From: CAYLLN01 sp964384375
Lineage (GTDB): Bacteria > Planctomycetota > Planctomycetia > Pirellulales > Pirellulaceae
Direction: 5' to 3'
NCBI GenBank assembly: GCA_964384375.1
Contig: CAYLLN010000020.1
Location: 1-64,000 of the forward strand
DNA: 64,000 nt
The notes beneath the pieces are model-generated. The model was not told where the DNA came from. It did not search any database and worked only from the letters and a program-made list of their open reading frames with translations. Of the stretch, positions 24,001-32,123 are shown piece after piece. Position 1 is the first letter of the stretch; each line of letters begins with the position of its first letter. Both the position numbers and the translations under genes were made by a program.

Positions 24001-25882
24001 CAGCATCTTCATCGACTGCGTAAGCATCGGCTTCGCCCACCGGAGCATCGCTTACCGGATTGACGACGATCGTCACACTGGCCGCTTCGCTCGATTCGCT
24101 TCCGTCGCTGGCGACGTAGCTGAAGCCATCGACGCCGTTATAGTCGGCATTTGGCGTGTAGGTGAACGAACCGTCGGCGTTGAGCGTCACCGTGCCGTAT
24201 TGCGGCTGGTTGATGATGCTGATCGACAGGCTGTCGCCATCGGCATCGGTATCGTTGCCGAGGACGCCCGGAGCAGCAATCGTCAGTGGCGTGTCCTCCT
24301 CGGTGGTGTACTCGTCGTTCACCGCTTCGGGGATGTCGTTGACCGGGTTCACCGTGAGCGTCACGGTGGCTTCGGTCGTGGCCGTGCCGTCGGTGATGCT
24401 GTAGGTGAAGCTGTCGTTGCCGTTGAAATTGGCGGTCGGCGTGTAACTGAAGCTGCCGTCGGCATTGAGCGTGAGCGTGCCGCTCGCCGGGCCGGAGACG
24501 AGCGTCGCGGTGAGCGGGTCGCCGTCGGCGTCGGTGTCGTTGGCCAGCACGCCTGCTGCCGCATCGATCGTCAGCACTGCGTCTTCATTGACCGCGTAGG
24601 AGTCGTTGACCGCAATCGGATCGTCGTTCACCGGATTGACGGTGATCGTGACCGTGGCGACGGCGCTGTCCCCCGAGCCGTCGTTGGCCATGTAGCTGAA
24701 GCCGTCGATGCCGTTGAAGTCGGCGTCGGGCGTGTAGGTGAACGAACCGTCGGCATTGAGCGTGAGCGTGCCGTGCTGCGGGTCGCTGACGAGGATCGAC
24801 GAGAGCGGATCGCCATCGGCATCGGTGTCGTTGCCGAGGACGCCCGGGGCTGCGATGACCAGAGCCGTGTCTTCGTCGGTCGTGTATTCGTCGTTGACAG
24901 CGGCGGGAGAGTCGTTGACCGAATTGACGACGATCGTCGCCGTGGCCACAACGCTATTCCCCTGACCGTCGCTCACGAGGTAGCTGAAGCCGTCGATGCC
25001 GTTGAAGTCGGCGTCGGGCGTGTAGCTGAAGGTGCCGTCGGTGTTCAGCGTGAGCGTGCCGTGCTGCACGTCGGATTGCAGCGAGGCCGACAGCGTGTCG
25101 CCATCGGGATCGCTGTCGTTTGCCAGGACCGAGCCACCGGTCAGTTCCGTATCTTCGTCAGTCGAGAACGAATCGTTGACGGCTGTCGGCAGGTCGTTTA
25201 CCGCGGTGACGGTGAGATTGACCGTGGCGACGTTGCCGGAGTTGACGCCGTCGCTAGCGATGTAGGTGAAGCTGTCGCTGCCGGTAAAGTTTGCATTGGG
25301 AATGTAAGTAAAGGAACCGTCGGCATTCAGGGCGAGTGTGCCGTTCGTGGGGCCGGTGACGACGGCTGCCGAGAGCGGGCTTCCTTCCGTGTCGGTGTCG
25401 TTGGCGAGCACCCCTTCGGTGAAACCGATGTTCATCACCGCGTCTTCTTCGACGGTGTAGCTGTCGTCGTTGCTGACCGGGGCTCCCCCTTCGCCCGTCA
25501 CTTGCAACGTGACAGCGGCCAGGTGGCTGAACGACGTGCCGTCGTTGGCCAGATAGACGAAGCTATCGGTCCCAGTGAATCCGGCTTCGGGGGTGTAAAG
25601 GAACGAGCCGTCGGCTTGCAGGTCGATCGTGCCGTGGTTGGGTCCGCTGAAGAGGAGGGCCGACAAGGTGTCGCCTTCCGCGTCAGTATCGTTCGCGAGC
25701 ACGCCCGCCGTGGGGCTGATGCTGAGGGGTTCGTCGATGATCGCCTGATACAGATCGTTGACGGCAATTGGCGAAGCACCCGAGAGGACCATGCGGTCTT
25801 CGAGGCGTTCCATCCGCAGGAACGAACGCCGTTCATAATTTCGGCGACGCGTGTTCTGGCGAGCTTTGAGGGTATTCTTCAT
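21023..25882 (-). CDS. Giant secreted protein with 16 cadherin-like repeats
   Basis: A 1619-residue surface or extracellular protein. Its N-terminus (ERRSFLRMERLEDRMVLSG) carries the planctomycete LEPR/LEDR-type sorting motif at residues 27-35 instead of a classical signal peptide. The rest is 16 tandem domains of about 95-97 residues of the form AVNDxYxxxEDxxL...GVLANDTDxDGDxL...GPxNGTLTLNADGSFxYTPxxxFxGxDSFTY, the cadherin-like/VCBS Ig-like type. Acidic Asn/Asp loops probably bind calcium. Repeats 7-9 (about 23180-24050) are almost identical 291-bp units, so recent tandem duplication is likely. The C-terminus is a short acidic tail (DDCDDELIDLLVAGGIDPTAIDEILAAAG). AGGAG lies about 10 bp before ATG 25882. 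It is a probable adhesin or matrix protein. Confidence 0.92.
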   Translation of the reverse strand: MKNTLKARQNTRRRNYERRSFLRMERLEDRMVLSGASPIAVNDLYQAIIDEPLSISPTAGVLANDTDAEGDTLSALLFSGPNHGTIDLQADGSFLYTPEAGFTGTDSFVYLANDGTSFSHLAAVTLQVTGEGGAPVSNDDSYTVEEDAVMNIGFTEGVLANDTDTEGSPLSAAVVTGPTNGTLALNADGSFTYIPNANFTGSDSFTYIASDGVNSGNVATVNLTVTAVNDLPTAVNDSFSTDEDTELTGGSVLANDSDPDGDTLSASLQSDVQHGTLTLNTDGTFSYTPDADFNGIDGFSYLVSDGQGNSVVATATIVVNSVNDSPAAVNDEYTTDEDTALVIAAPGVLGNDTDADGDPLSSILVSDPQHGTLTLNADGSFTYTPDADFNGIDGFSYMANDGSGDSAVATVTITVNPVNDDPIAVNDSYAVNEDAVLTIDAAAGVLANDTDADGDPLTATLVSGPASGTLTLNADGSFSYTPTANFNGNDSFTYSITDGTATTEATVTLTVNPVNDIPEAVNDEYTTEEDTPLTIAAPGVLGNDTDADGDSLSISIINQPQYGTVTLNADGSFTYTPNADYNGVDGFSYVASDGSESSEAASVTIVVNPVSDAPVGEADAYAVDEDAVLTVDAAAGVLANDTDGDGDPLTAALVAGPTNGTLTLNADGSFGYTPNANFSGSDSFTYTATDGTTTTDPITVTITVNPIADSPVGEADAYTVDEDTSLTVDAATGVLANDTDGDGDPLTAALVAGPTNGTLTLNADGSFSYTPNANFSGSDSFTYTATDGTTTTDPITVSITVNPIADSPVGEADAYAVDEDTALTVDAATGVLANDTDGDGDPLTATLVAGPTNGTLTLNADGSFSYTPNANFSGSDSFTYTAGDGTTSTDPITVTITVNPFADSPVAVDDEYSVAEDEVLNVALPGVLANDTDADGDVLSAAVVSGPANGTLTMNADGSFSYTPNAGFSGTDTFTYTASDGTSSDEGTVTITVTAGNDGPTAVADEYTTDQDTALTIDAPGVLGNDTDPEGDALSAAVVSGPANGTLTLNADGSFTYTPTTGFSGADSFTYKASDGTSESEATVTITVNPFQSAPVVSDDAYSTGEDLTLTADLAMGVLANDFDAAGGTLTATLVTGPANGTLTLNADGSFSYVPEANWHGTATFVYEATSTAGGTVQAEAVIIVEPLNDMPVAQADEYNIRPGDVLNSTVMGNDSDIDGDTLTAKLLWGPSDGTLTFNNDGTFTYTPDAGFAGDDKFYYQLNDGKANSIVALVTIHVGAITENQFPVSVDDGYTVETGQTLNVSVPGVLANDTDAEGDPMTAALVAGPANGTLVLNADGSFSYTPNEGFTGSDTFTYQASDGEGPGNVATVTLTVTPEGTTVPIEAENDAYEVEVGATLDVEAPGILANDVDEQGDALTATLVAGPTNGTLVVNADGSFSYTPNEGFTGSDSFTYQAGDGTNVSNIATVSIEVSGVVENGKPSAGNDSYTVEEGGVLEVPAGGGVMQDDSDPDGNALIAVLFTGPANGTVTLNEDGSFTYTPNEGFEGIDSFLYRVFDGELYSSLAAVTIHVTPSDDPDETPVPGDDDCDDELIDLLVAGGIDPTAIDEILAAAGRTV
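23180..24050. repeat. Three near-identical 291-bp tandem units
   Basis: These encode cadherin-like repeats 7, 8 and 9 (each beginning PVGEADAY and ending ITVNP). Only a handful of residues differ between units. This points to recent duplication or gene conversion within the gene, and to possible length variation between strains. Confidence 0.85.
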
Positions 25883-26602
25883 CTCGAAACAGCTCCTTCT
25901 GAGGTCCGGCGCGCTGGCGCCGTGAGCGAGAACTGAGCGCCCGACCGGCGCGCACAATCGGCGCACCAGCCACAAGTCGGGCGATCAACGGGGGACGGCT
26001 TGCCCGTTCCGGAGGGCACGCCACGAGGAGCGGGACGATGGCCGCACCGACGCGCCTTCCTGCGAGACGGGTGCGAACGAATTTCGTCCCGGCGGACTAA
26101 CCTTCACCGCGTCTAACCATTCCCTGAGCGGTGATTGCTTGGTCCGCCGGCAGTGCGGGGGACCAGGCGTTGCAGACGCCTTGCTCGACCTGAGCAATCC
26201 ATGCGCCCGCGGAGCGGCGATTCGGTCTTGAATAGCGTGAGTAGGGCCGCTGCTGGGCGATCCACGTTCGCCGCAGCTTTGGAGCAATCTAGAAAGGACT
26301 CGCGAAGATGCAATGGGGTGGGGCGAGAATTCCTGAAAAAGATTCGCTGCTGTGACAGCGTTTGTTCGCCAGCAACGTCTGCGAGCGGCCGAAATCCGAT
26401 CAGGATTGCCGGCGATCGAGAGGGGGTCGCCGGAAGCTCCGTCGTGGGGATTTCACGATTTCGACAAAAAATGTCGCACCCAGGGCCGGATTCTGACCCG
26501 CCTTACGATTCACAAAAGGGCGGAGCATCGCGCTCCCCTCACTCCGTTGCTCCATACGCACGATCCACCGACGAAGGCGGCCAGCATGTTCCGAGGGACA
26601 CA
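25883..26602. other. 720-bp gene-free region between divergent genes
   Basis: No convincing coding sequence is present on either strand. It holds the ribosome binding site of the giant surface protein. A structured stretch at about 26138-26186 is also visible, where TGGTCC/GGACCA enclose a GC-rich loop and GGCGT/ACGCC form a further small hairpin. I compared it by eye with common riboswitch cores (cyclic-di-GMP, cobalamin, TPP) and recognised none. A long 5' leader for the surface-protein mRNA is possible. Confidence 0.5.
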
Positions 26603-27352
26603 ATGACTACGGAGACGAGGACGACGGACACCACCCCCGAAACGACTTCGGCGGCAGGCGCAACCGATGCGGACCGAACCGGCGGAATGGCGGTTTCAGC
26701 CATTGTGCGGACTCAGCGGGCCCTGCAAATCCTGCAGACGTTGCAATCGGGTCAGGTTTGGAGCGCCGCCGAACTGGCCGCTCAGTTCAACTGCTCGACC
26801 CGCACCATCTTTCGCGATCTGCAACTCCTCCGCGAATGTGGCATCCCGATCGACTCGCCTCGCGGCGAACGGGGCTTTCGCCTGGCGCACGACTTCTATT
26901 GGCAACCGGTGCGGCCCAATCTCGACGAAATGATCGCGCTTGTCGTGGGAGCGAAAATGGCGGGTGAGGCGATGCCCAAGGAGATGGCCAAGAACCTCGA
27001 CTCCGCCATGGCCAAAATCGTCGGCTCCGAGCGGCCTGCCATTCGCCAGCGACTGGCTGAGCTGAATATGCGGATCGACGCGCCGCACGTGACGGCTCAG
27101 CCGGCTTTGCCCGATGTCGGATTCCTTCAGGTGCTGCTCGAACACATTGTCGCGCAAACGCCGTTGCGGATGAAAACCGGAACGCCCGAAGGGGGCGTCG
27201 GCGAGGTCAGCATCATTCCCTTGCGGCTCACGTTTACCGAAGGGCGATGGGTCCTCGCTGCAAGCGTGCTCAACGCCGCTGGCGAACGGACGGCCGAACG
27301 GACCGTGCCACTGGATGCGATCGATCAAATTGAAGCAACGCCAACGACGTAG
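26603..27352 (+). CDS. YafY/DeoR-type HTH transcriptional regulator
   Basis: A 249-residue regulator. A Thr-rich acidic leader of about 35 residues precedes a winged helix-turn-helix of HTH_11 type (LQILQTLQSGQVWSAAELAAQFNCSTRTIFRDLQLLRECGIPI). The spacer PRGERGFRLAHDFYWQPVRPNLDEMIALVVGAKMAG is typical of YafY proteins. The C-terminal half is a WYL-like region, but it lacks an obvious WYL triad. WYL regulators often sense nucleic-acid or nucleotide ligands; no ligand can be assigned. ATG 26603 follows GAGGGA. It stands alone, so its targets are unknown. Confidence 0.82.
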   Translation: MTTETRTTDTTPETTSAAGATDADRTGGMAVSAIVRTQRALQILQTLQSGQVWSAAELAAQFNCSTRTIFRDLQLLRECGIPIDSPRGERGFRLAHDFYWQPVRPNLDEMIALVVGAKMAGEAMPKEMAKNLDSAMAKIVGSERPAIRQRLAELNMRIDAPHVTAQPALPDVGFLQVLLEHIVAQTPLRMKTGTPEGGVGEVSIIPLRLTFTEGRWVLAASVLNAAGERTAERTVPLDAIDQIEATPTT

Positions 27353-27413
27353 CGATTGAGCCGAGCTACAATGTCTGCGAACCGCCAATGAGGCAATTCG
27401 CGGAGGCTGTGGC

Positions 27414-27824
27414 ATGTTGCAAATCGCACTGGCCGTTTGGGGCGTCATCGTCCTCGTGACGGGCAAGCTCAAGATCTCGCAGAACAAGATCGTCACCGGC
27501 ACGGCAGCCCGTTTGCTGGCGATCCTCATGCTCGCGCCGCTTCCCGTTGCGTTCATGATTGGCATCGGCGTCGGCGTTTGGGCCGGCGCGAACGGCAAGG
27601 GGATCGAAGACATCCAGATGCCGCTCATGCTCGTCGATGTGGGACTCGTCATCGGCACGGCTCTCCTCGTGGTTTGCATCGCCCACGCCATCGGCAAGCC
27701 ACCCGAGCAACCGGGGATGCCGCCGGCCTGGACCGGATACGCGCCGCAGTCGCAGTTTCCGCCCCCTGGGCCGCCCAGCAAACCTGCCGATCCGAACAAC
27801 CCGTACCATCCACCGCAGGTGTAA
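27414..27824 (+). CDS. Small membrane protein with proline-rich tail
   Basis: A 136-residue hypothetical protein. Three hydrophobic stretches (about residues 2-18, 33-57 and 70-90) are followed by a Pro/Gln/Ser-rich cytosolic tail (QPGMPPAWTGYAPQSQFPPPG...). GTGKLKISQNKIVTG connects TM1 and TM2. Similar small membrane proteins occur in planctomycetes without known function. TACAATG at 27367-27373 is a possible -10 box. Confidence 0.7.
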   Translation: MLQIALAVWGVIVLVTGKLKISQNKIVTGTAARLLAILMLAPLPVAFMIGIGVGVWAGANGKGIEDIQMPLMLVDVGLVIGTALLVVCIAHAIGKPPEQPGMPPAWTGYAPQSQFPPPGPPSKPADPNNPYHPPQV

Positions 27825-27836
27825 CTCCAGTCGCTG

Positions 27837-28538
27837 CTACGTGGTCTGCCGTCGCAGGACGATCCGCTGACAACGGCCGAGCGTCGGGCTGTCTGTCTCG
27901 CGCCCTAGCTCGTCGAGCAGCTTGACCGACCAGCGACGCTCACGAGCCAACGTCAGAAACTCGACTACCGGCCCACGTCCTGCATCGGCGATCCACACAT
28001 CACCGCTCGGTGCGAGCATCTGCTCAAGCGTTCCAAGCAATGGGTCGAGAATCGTGCGATCGTACGTTACATCTGCGGCAATAATCCGCTCGAACTGCAC
28101 ATTGGGGGGCGACCGCCAATCGAACACGAGGCCGTGCGAATTGCCAAAGCCGTTGCGAGCCGCGTTCTCCTGCGCGAGCTCGACCGCTTGCGGTACATAG
28201 TCGGCAAATGTTACGTCCCAGCCGGCCCCAAGCGCGGCGATTCCCGCCAGTCCGCTGCCGCAGCCGAGTTCAAGACAACGGATCGAGTTCGTTCGGCCAT
28301 TCGCAGCGTTCAGGATCGCTATCGCCAAGTGCTCCGCCGCCGGCCACAGCTTGGCCCAGTACGGATCGGCCAGGTGCGGCTGCGATGAATCAACTGGCTC
28401 GACGAGGTGGTTCAGGAACTCGTCGGGCTTGGCCGGCACGAGCAACTCGAATGCGTGCGTGCCGACTTCGATACGTCGCGTCGTCCAGCCGCCGGGGATC
28501 GCGAGGCTGGCCATCGATTTGGGGGCGGGGGCGGACAT
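27837..28538 (-). CDS. Class I SAM methyltransferase (METTL21/methyltransferase-16 type)
   Basis: A 233-residue methyltransferase. The SAM loop is IRCLELGCGSGLAGIAALGAG, followed by VTFADYVPQAVELAQENAARNG. PYWAKLWPAAEHLAIAIL resembles the (D/P)YWAxLWPAA motif of the lysine-methyltransferase-16 and protein N-methyltransferase group. DVTYD in ERIIAADVTYDRTILDPLL corresponds to the substrate-side DxxY motif. It is probably a protein or small-molecule methyltransferase. ATG 28538 is preferred since the upstream extension is arginine rich. It is convergent with the preceding gene. Confidence 0.8.
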   Translation of the reverse strand: MSAPAPKSMASLAIPGGWTTRRIEVGTHAFELLVPAKPDEFLNHLVEPVDSSQPHLADPYWAKLWPAAEHLAIAILNAANGRTNSIRCLELGCGSGLAGIAALGAGWDVTFADYVPQAVELAQENAARNGFGNSHGLVFDWRSPPNVQFERIIAADVTYDRTILDPLLGTLEQMLAPSGDVWIADAGRGPVVEFLTLARERRWSVKLLDELGRETDSPTLGRCQRIVLRRQTT

Positions 28539-28629
28539 GGCTGCCTGACTTTGGCACGCGCCGCACGTTCTGGCAAGCCGCCGTGGTCGGCTGTCGCCAA
28601 CCACAGCTACCCAAGCCAATACCTTGCCC

Positions 28630-29490
28630 CTACGCCGCTTCTCGCTTCTCCGTCTGCTCGGCGTCCTCATCAGTCGGTGCCGCGATCTTCAGCGTCGCCT
28701 TGCGCGAGATACGCCGCTCTTGCACGAAGCCTCGCTTGCCAGACTTCAGGAACTCGTGGAAGGCCGCCGCCGGTCCGGTGCTGAAATCGGCTTTGAGAAT
28801 CGAGAGCACTTCGTTCCACCGCAGTCCCTGCCGATAGATCACGCGATACGCCTCTTTCAGTTGCAGGATTTGCTCGTTTGTGTAGCCGTTTCGCTTGAGG
28901 CCGATCTTGTTGAGGCCGACGACCTCGGAACAACCGTTTCCTTCAATCATCACAAACGGCGGCACATCCTGGGCGATTTTGGCCAGGCCGCCGACAATCG
29001 CGAGCCGGCCAACTCGACAGAACTGATGGATGGCGGTGCCGCCGCTGATATAGGCTCGATCTTCCAGAAGGACGTGCCCACCTAGCATGCAGTTGTTGAC
29101 AAGGATGCAGTTGCTGCCGACGCGGCAGTCGTGGCCGATGTGCGAACCGACCATGATAAGACAATCGTCCCCCACGCTCGTCGTCGCGTCGTTCGCCCAG
29201 CCACGATGGATCGTGACGTTTTCCCGAATCCGGTTGTGGCTGCCGATCGTGAGCGTACCGCCCGGATCGTGAACGTGAACGTGCTGCGCTCGCCCGCCGA
29301 TCACTGCCCCTTCGCCGATCTCGTTGTCTTCGCCCAGCGTCGTGCGGCTCTTCACCATCGCTCGTGCCTCGAGCCGACAGCCGTTTCCGATAACCGCTCC
29401 CGCTTCGACAATGGCGAACGGACCGACGACAACGTCCTGTCCAAGCTCTGCCCGAGGGTCCACAACCGCGGTGGGATGAATCTGGGCCAC
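28630..29490 (-). CDS. lpxA: Acyl-ACP--UDP-N-acetylglucosamine O-acyltransferase
   Basis: A 286-residue left-handed beta-helix acyltransferase for the first step of lipid A synthesis. The hexapeptide repeats begin IHPTAVVDPRAELGQDVVVGPFAIVEAGAVIG. GSHIGHDCRVGSNCILVNNCMLGGHV includes the catalytic histidine region. QFCRVGRLAIVGGLAKIAQDVPPFVMIEGNG and LNKIGLKRNGY are LpxA specific. The C-terminal helical part is somewhat extended and charged. Translation starts at GTG 29490, since AAAGGAT stands 4 bp upstream and conserved sequence starts there. Its presence supports a Gram-negative envelope with lipid A. Confidence 0.92.
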   Translation of the reverse strand: MAQIHPTAVVDPRAELGQDVVVGPFAIVEAGAVIGNGCRLEARAMVKSRTTLGEDNEIGEGAVIGGRAQHVHVHDPGGTLTIGSHNRIRENVTIHRGWANDATTSVGDDCLIMVGSHIGHDCRVGSNCILVNNCMLGGHVLLEDRAYISGGTAIHQFCRVGRLAIVGGLAKIAQDVPPFVMIEGNGCSEVVGLNKIGLKRNGYTNEQILQLKEAYRVIYRQGLRWNEVLSILKADFSTGPAAAFHEFLKSGKRGFVQERRISRKATLKIAAPTDEDAEQTEKREAA

Positions 29491-29804
29491 GGTGATCCTT
29501 TCATGCGGCAAGCTTCCGTGCCTGCCGGGATCGGGTGCTGAATCGTACTCGACAAACCGCTGCGGGCGATTCACCGTCAAGGCGACGGGCAACACCTCCT
29601 GTGTCAGCCGGGCGTCAACCTTTGCCTGCCTGCCGCAGCGTCTTGCTGCCGCGGCCATACTTAACGCAATTCAGCATCGGCCGCGCGGCAGCGTCCACTT
29701 TGGCGAGCAGGGCGGATTATGGCGATTTTGCCAAACCTGTCGAGTTCGGTTTGGCGAGGAGAAAACTTGAGCGAACTTGGCCGCGCAAATCCACGCACGC
29801 ACAA
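29491..29804. other. Upstream region of lpxA
   Basis: This 314 bp stretch without a gene contains a candidate minus-strand promoter for lpxA (29716-29743) overlapped by an 8-bp inverted repeat (29730-29755). Apart from these nothing is recognised. Confidence 0.45.
29716..29755 (-). promoter_or_regulatory. Candidate lpxA promoter overlapped by a palindrome
   Basis: On the minus strand TCGACA (29743-29738) and CATAAT (29721-29716) are separated by 16 bp, one mismatch each from consensus. GCCAAACC (29730-29737) and GGTTTGGC (29748-29755) form a perfect 8-bp inverted repeat around a 10-bp loop that covers the -35 element, an operator-like layout. The leader to GTG 29490 would be about 215 nt. 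Confidence 0.35.
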
Positions 29805-30044
29805 CTACCGCCGGGCGAGCATCAGCCGCCGCTCGTCGGTCAAAAACACTTCGCCCGTGTCGAGGTCGCGGAGGCCGCGCATCTTCAGTTCGGGGCACGG
29901 CACTCGTTCCATCCGCCGGTGCGACACCATCAGCTTCTCGAACTCGGTCGCGTTCACCAAGCGGCCAGGCAATTCCTGCGTCATCGTGGCGGACTCAAGG
30001 GTGGCTGATAAATTGCGGCAGTCAGAAAAGCTGGGGGTCTTCAT
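29805..30044 (-). CDS. Small hypothetical protein
   Basis: A 79-residue protein without recognised family. Charged segments (LVNATEFEKLMVSHRRMERV, MRGLRDLDTGEVFLTDERRL) have the composition of a real small cytosolic protein. A GGAG lies 8 bp before ATG 30044; ATG 29984 is an alternative start for a 59-residue form (MTQELPGRLV...). It is upstream of lpxA on the same strand but separated by about 314 bp. Confidence 0.5.
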   Translation of the reverse strand: MKTPSFSDCRNLSATLESATMTQELPGRLVNATEFEKLMVSHRRMERVPCPELKMRGLRDLDTGEVFLTDERRLMLARR

Positions 30045-30298
30045 GACGGCGACTCCGTCGCTAGCGTCCAGTTCTAAACTTCCAACGCGAAGATTCTAAG
30101 TCCTGCGGTCCGGCCCGTGAAACCCCCCGGCTGTGGATTCTGTCGCAAGTATTTGCTAGGAATGGACTTGCGGAAGCCCGCGGTGCTCGTTTTTGCTCCC
30201 CGCCACAGGCCATCTGGTACGCTATCGGCTTCTGCTTGCATCATCGTTCTACGCAGTTCGTTCACAAAACCCCAACGACTTTGTAGGAACACCAGCCA

Positions 30299-31750
30299 AT
30301 GTCACCACAAACTGTTCACGAAAGGTTAGCAATTGCCGGACCAGCACATCGGGAACTAGCCCGCCGCGAGTTCTTGCAGACGCTAGCAGTCGCGGGTGCA
30401 ACGCTCGCCGTCGGCACGCCACACATCGGGTGGGCCGCGGCACCAGACGCTCGCTTTGCGGTCGCGACGTTTCAGGCCGATGTCACGCCGCCGCTCAGTC
30501 ATCCCCTCCTCGGCGGACTGCGCGGGCCCGCCATCAGGGTCGCCGATCCGCTTGAAGCTCGCGGCATCGTCCTCACGGGAACCGATCGTCCTCTCGTCAT
30601 CGCAGCACTCGATTGGTGCGAGCTGAGGAACGACGCCTACGATCAGTTTCGCGACGCTCTGGCCAAAGCCGCTGGAACGACTCGCGAGCGGGTGCTCCTC
30701 TCGTGCCTCCACCAGCACGACGCGCCGTACTTCGACCTGACCGCCCAGCAACTGCTCGACGAGGCTGGATCGCCGAAGCTGATGTTCGATCCTGCGTTCT
30801 TCGAGCAAGCGGCAAGCGCTACCGCCGCCGAGCTGACGAAATCGCTTGCCAGTGCTGAGCCGGTCACGCATCTAGGTCTGGGCGAGGCGAAGGTTGAGTC
30901 GGTTGCCTGCAATCGTCGCGTCGTCGGGGCGGATGGAATCCCGCGTTTCAATCGCTACAGTTTCGTCAAGGATCCGGCCGTCCGCGACGCGCCAGAAGGG
31001 GAGATCGACTCACTGGTGAAAACGATCAGCTTTGCCAGCGGCGAGCGAACGATCGCTGCCCTCAGCTACTACGCGACGCACCCGATGAGCTATTACGGCA
31101 ACGGCGAGGTCTCGTGCGATTTTCCCGGTCTGGCCCGCACGATTCGCCAGCGCGCCGAACCGAAAGTGATGCAGATCTACGTCACCGGCTGCAGCGGCGA
31201 TGTGGTCGCGGCCAAGTTCAACGACGGCACGCCAGCCGGACGCATCGCCCTGGCCGACTCGCTCGCTCGCGGCATGAAGGGGGCCTGGGAAACAACTCGC
31301 CGCGTGCCGCTGGAAAAGATTACGTTCCGCTGCGCCAAACTCGACTTGCCGCCGCCGCACGATGGGCCGCTCGACAAAGAGAAGCTCGCCGCGACGATCG
31401 CCGACAAGGCCGCGGGAGATTCGGCCCGCATTCACGCGGCGATGGGGCTCTCATACCGCCGCCGCTGCGATGCCGGCCAACCGATCGACGTTCCGGCGAT
31501 CGACTTCGGCCCGGCCCAAATCCTCGTCCTGTCGGCCGAGATGTTCGTCGGCTACCAACTCGCTGCCCAGAAGCTGCGGCCCGACCAGATGATCCTCACC
31601 GCCGGTTTCGGCGAGTGTGCTCCCGGATACATTCCCACCGACCAAGCCCGCCGCGAAGGCTTCGTCGAGGAGCACGGTTACTGCTGGAATCGCCCCGGCT
31701 CCGAGCAACCGATCCTGACGGCGGTGAAGCTGGCGCTAGGAGCGAGGTAA
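30299..31750 (+). CDS. Tat-exported neutral/alkaline ceramidase-like protein
   Basis: A 483-residue protein. A twin-arginine signal (ARREFLQTLAVAGATLAVGTP) exports it folded. The mature part begins APDARFAVATFQADVTPP and contains AALDWCELRNDAYDQFRDALAKAAG, SCLHQHDAPYFD and LSYYATHPMSYYGNGEVSCDFPGLARTIRQR, features of the neutral/alkaline non-lysosomal ceramidase N-terminal family. HQHD and THPMSYYG probably provide zinc ligands. In planctomycetes these proteins are abundant and their substrates unproven. TAGGAAC stands 9 bp before ATG 30299. Confidence 0.8.
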   Translation: MSPQTVHERLAIAGPAHRELARREFLQTLAVAGATLAVGTPHIGWAAAPDARFAVATFQADVTPPLSHPLLGGLRGPAIRVADPLEARGIVLTGTDRPLVIAALDWCELRNDAYDQFRDALAKAAGTTRERVLLSCLHQHDAPYFDLTAQQLLDEAGSPKLMFDPAFFEQAASATAAELTKSLASAEPVTHLGLGEAKVESVACNRRVVGADGIPRFNRYSFVKDPAVRDAPEGEIDSLVKTISFASGERTIAALSYYATHPMSYYGNGEVSCDFPGLARTIRQRAEPKVMQIYVTGCSGDVVAAKFNDGTPAGRIALADSLARGMKGAWETTRRVPLEKITFRCAKLDLPPPHDGPLDKEKLAATIADKAAGDSARIHAAMGLSYRRRCDAGQPIDVPAIDFGPAQILVLSAEMFVGYQLAAQKLRPDQMILTAGFGECAPGYIPTDQARREGFVEEHGYCWNRPGSEQPILTAVKLALGAR

Positions 31751-32123
31751 TGTGGGGAGCACGTAAGTCATGAAGCTTTAGTGCAGTTCTTGTTTTGTCA
31801 TTGGGCAATAAAGCGACAGGATGAGTTCTGTCGCTGGGAACTCTTGGTGGCGAGGCGAGTTGTGACAGTGATCGGGATCCGAGTTGCAGTAGGTCGCAGT
31901 GCATTTCGCTGCCGATTGAATCAAGCACGTGGCAAGTCGGCAGAGCGGTTCTTCATCACACGACAAGGATCACAGCGCGTTAGAATGACCGCGCATGAAA
32001 ATGGCTGGTGCCCGGATAGGTCGGACACCAGCCGTATGACAAGTGCTTGAATGAAGTATCAAGTATTGTGCAATCGGCGAGTTTCCTGACAAGGCCAAGT
32101 GCAGATTTTTCGAGGAATATGCC
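31751..32123. other. Intergenic region with hairpin and possible -10 box
   Basis: This 373 bp stretch holds TAGAATG at 31981-31987 and an inverted repeat GGCTGGTG (32003-32010) / CACCAGCC (32026-32033). A similar phrase with two GTCGGACACC-like words fills the loop. No gene is seen. Confidence 0.45.
32003..32033. repeat. 8-bp inverted repeat GGCTGGTG/CACCAGCC
   Basis: A perfect 8-bp stem with a 15-nt loop, about 90 bp upstream of the M20 hydrolase start. It is of REP type and could lie in that gene's leader. Confidence 0.55.

Noticed and set aside
23180..24050. Regular repeats suggestive of a CRISPR or satellite array
   Set aside because: The 291-bp period is a whole protein domain, in frame, with conserved amino-acid motifs. 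There are no spacers.
26135..26602. N-terminal extension of the YafY-type regulator by 156 codons
   Set aside because: The extension has no similarity to the family, is rich in Arg/Ser, and a Shine-Dalgarno precedes ATG 26603.
25883..26602. Cyclic-di-GMP or cobalamin riboswitch
   Set aside because: By eye no GCAAAGCC-like or B12-box core was found on either strand; the hairpins alone are not enough.
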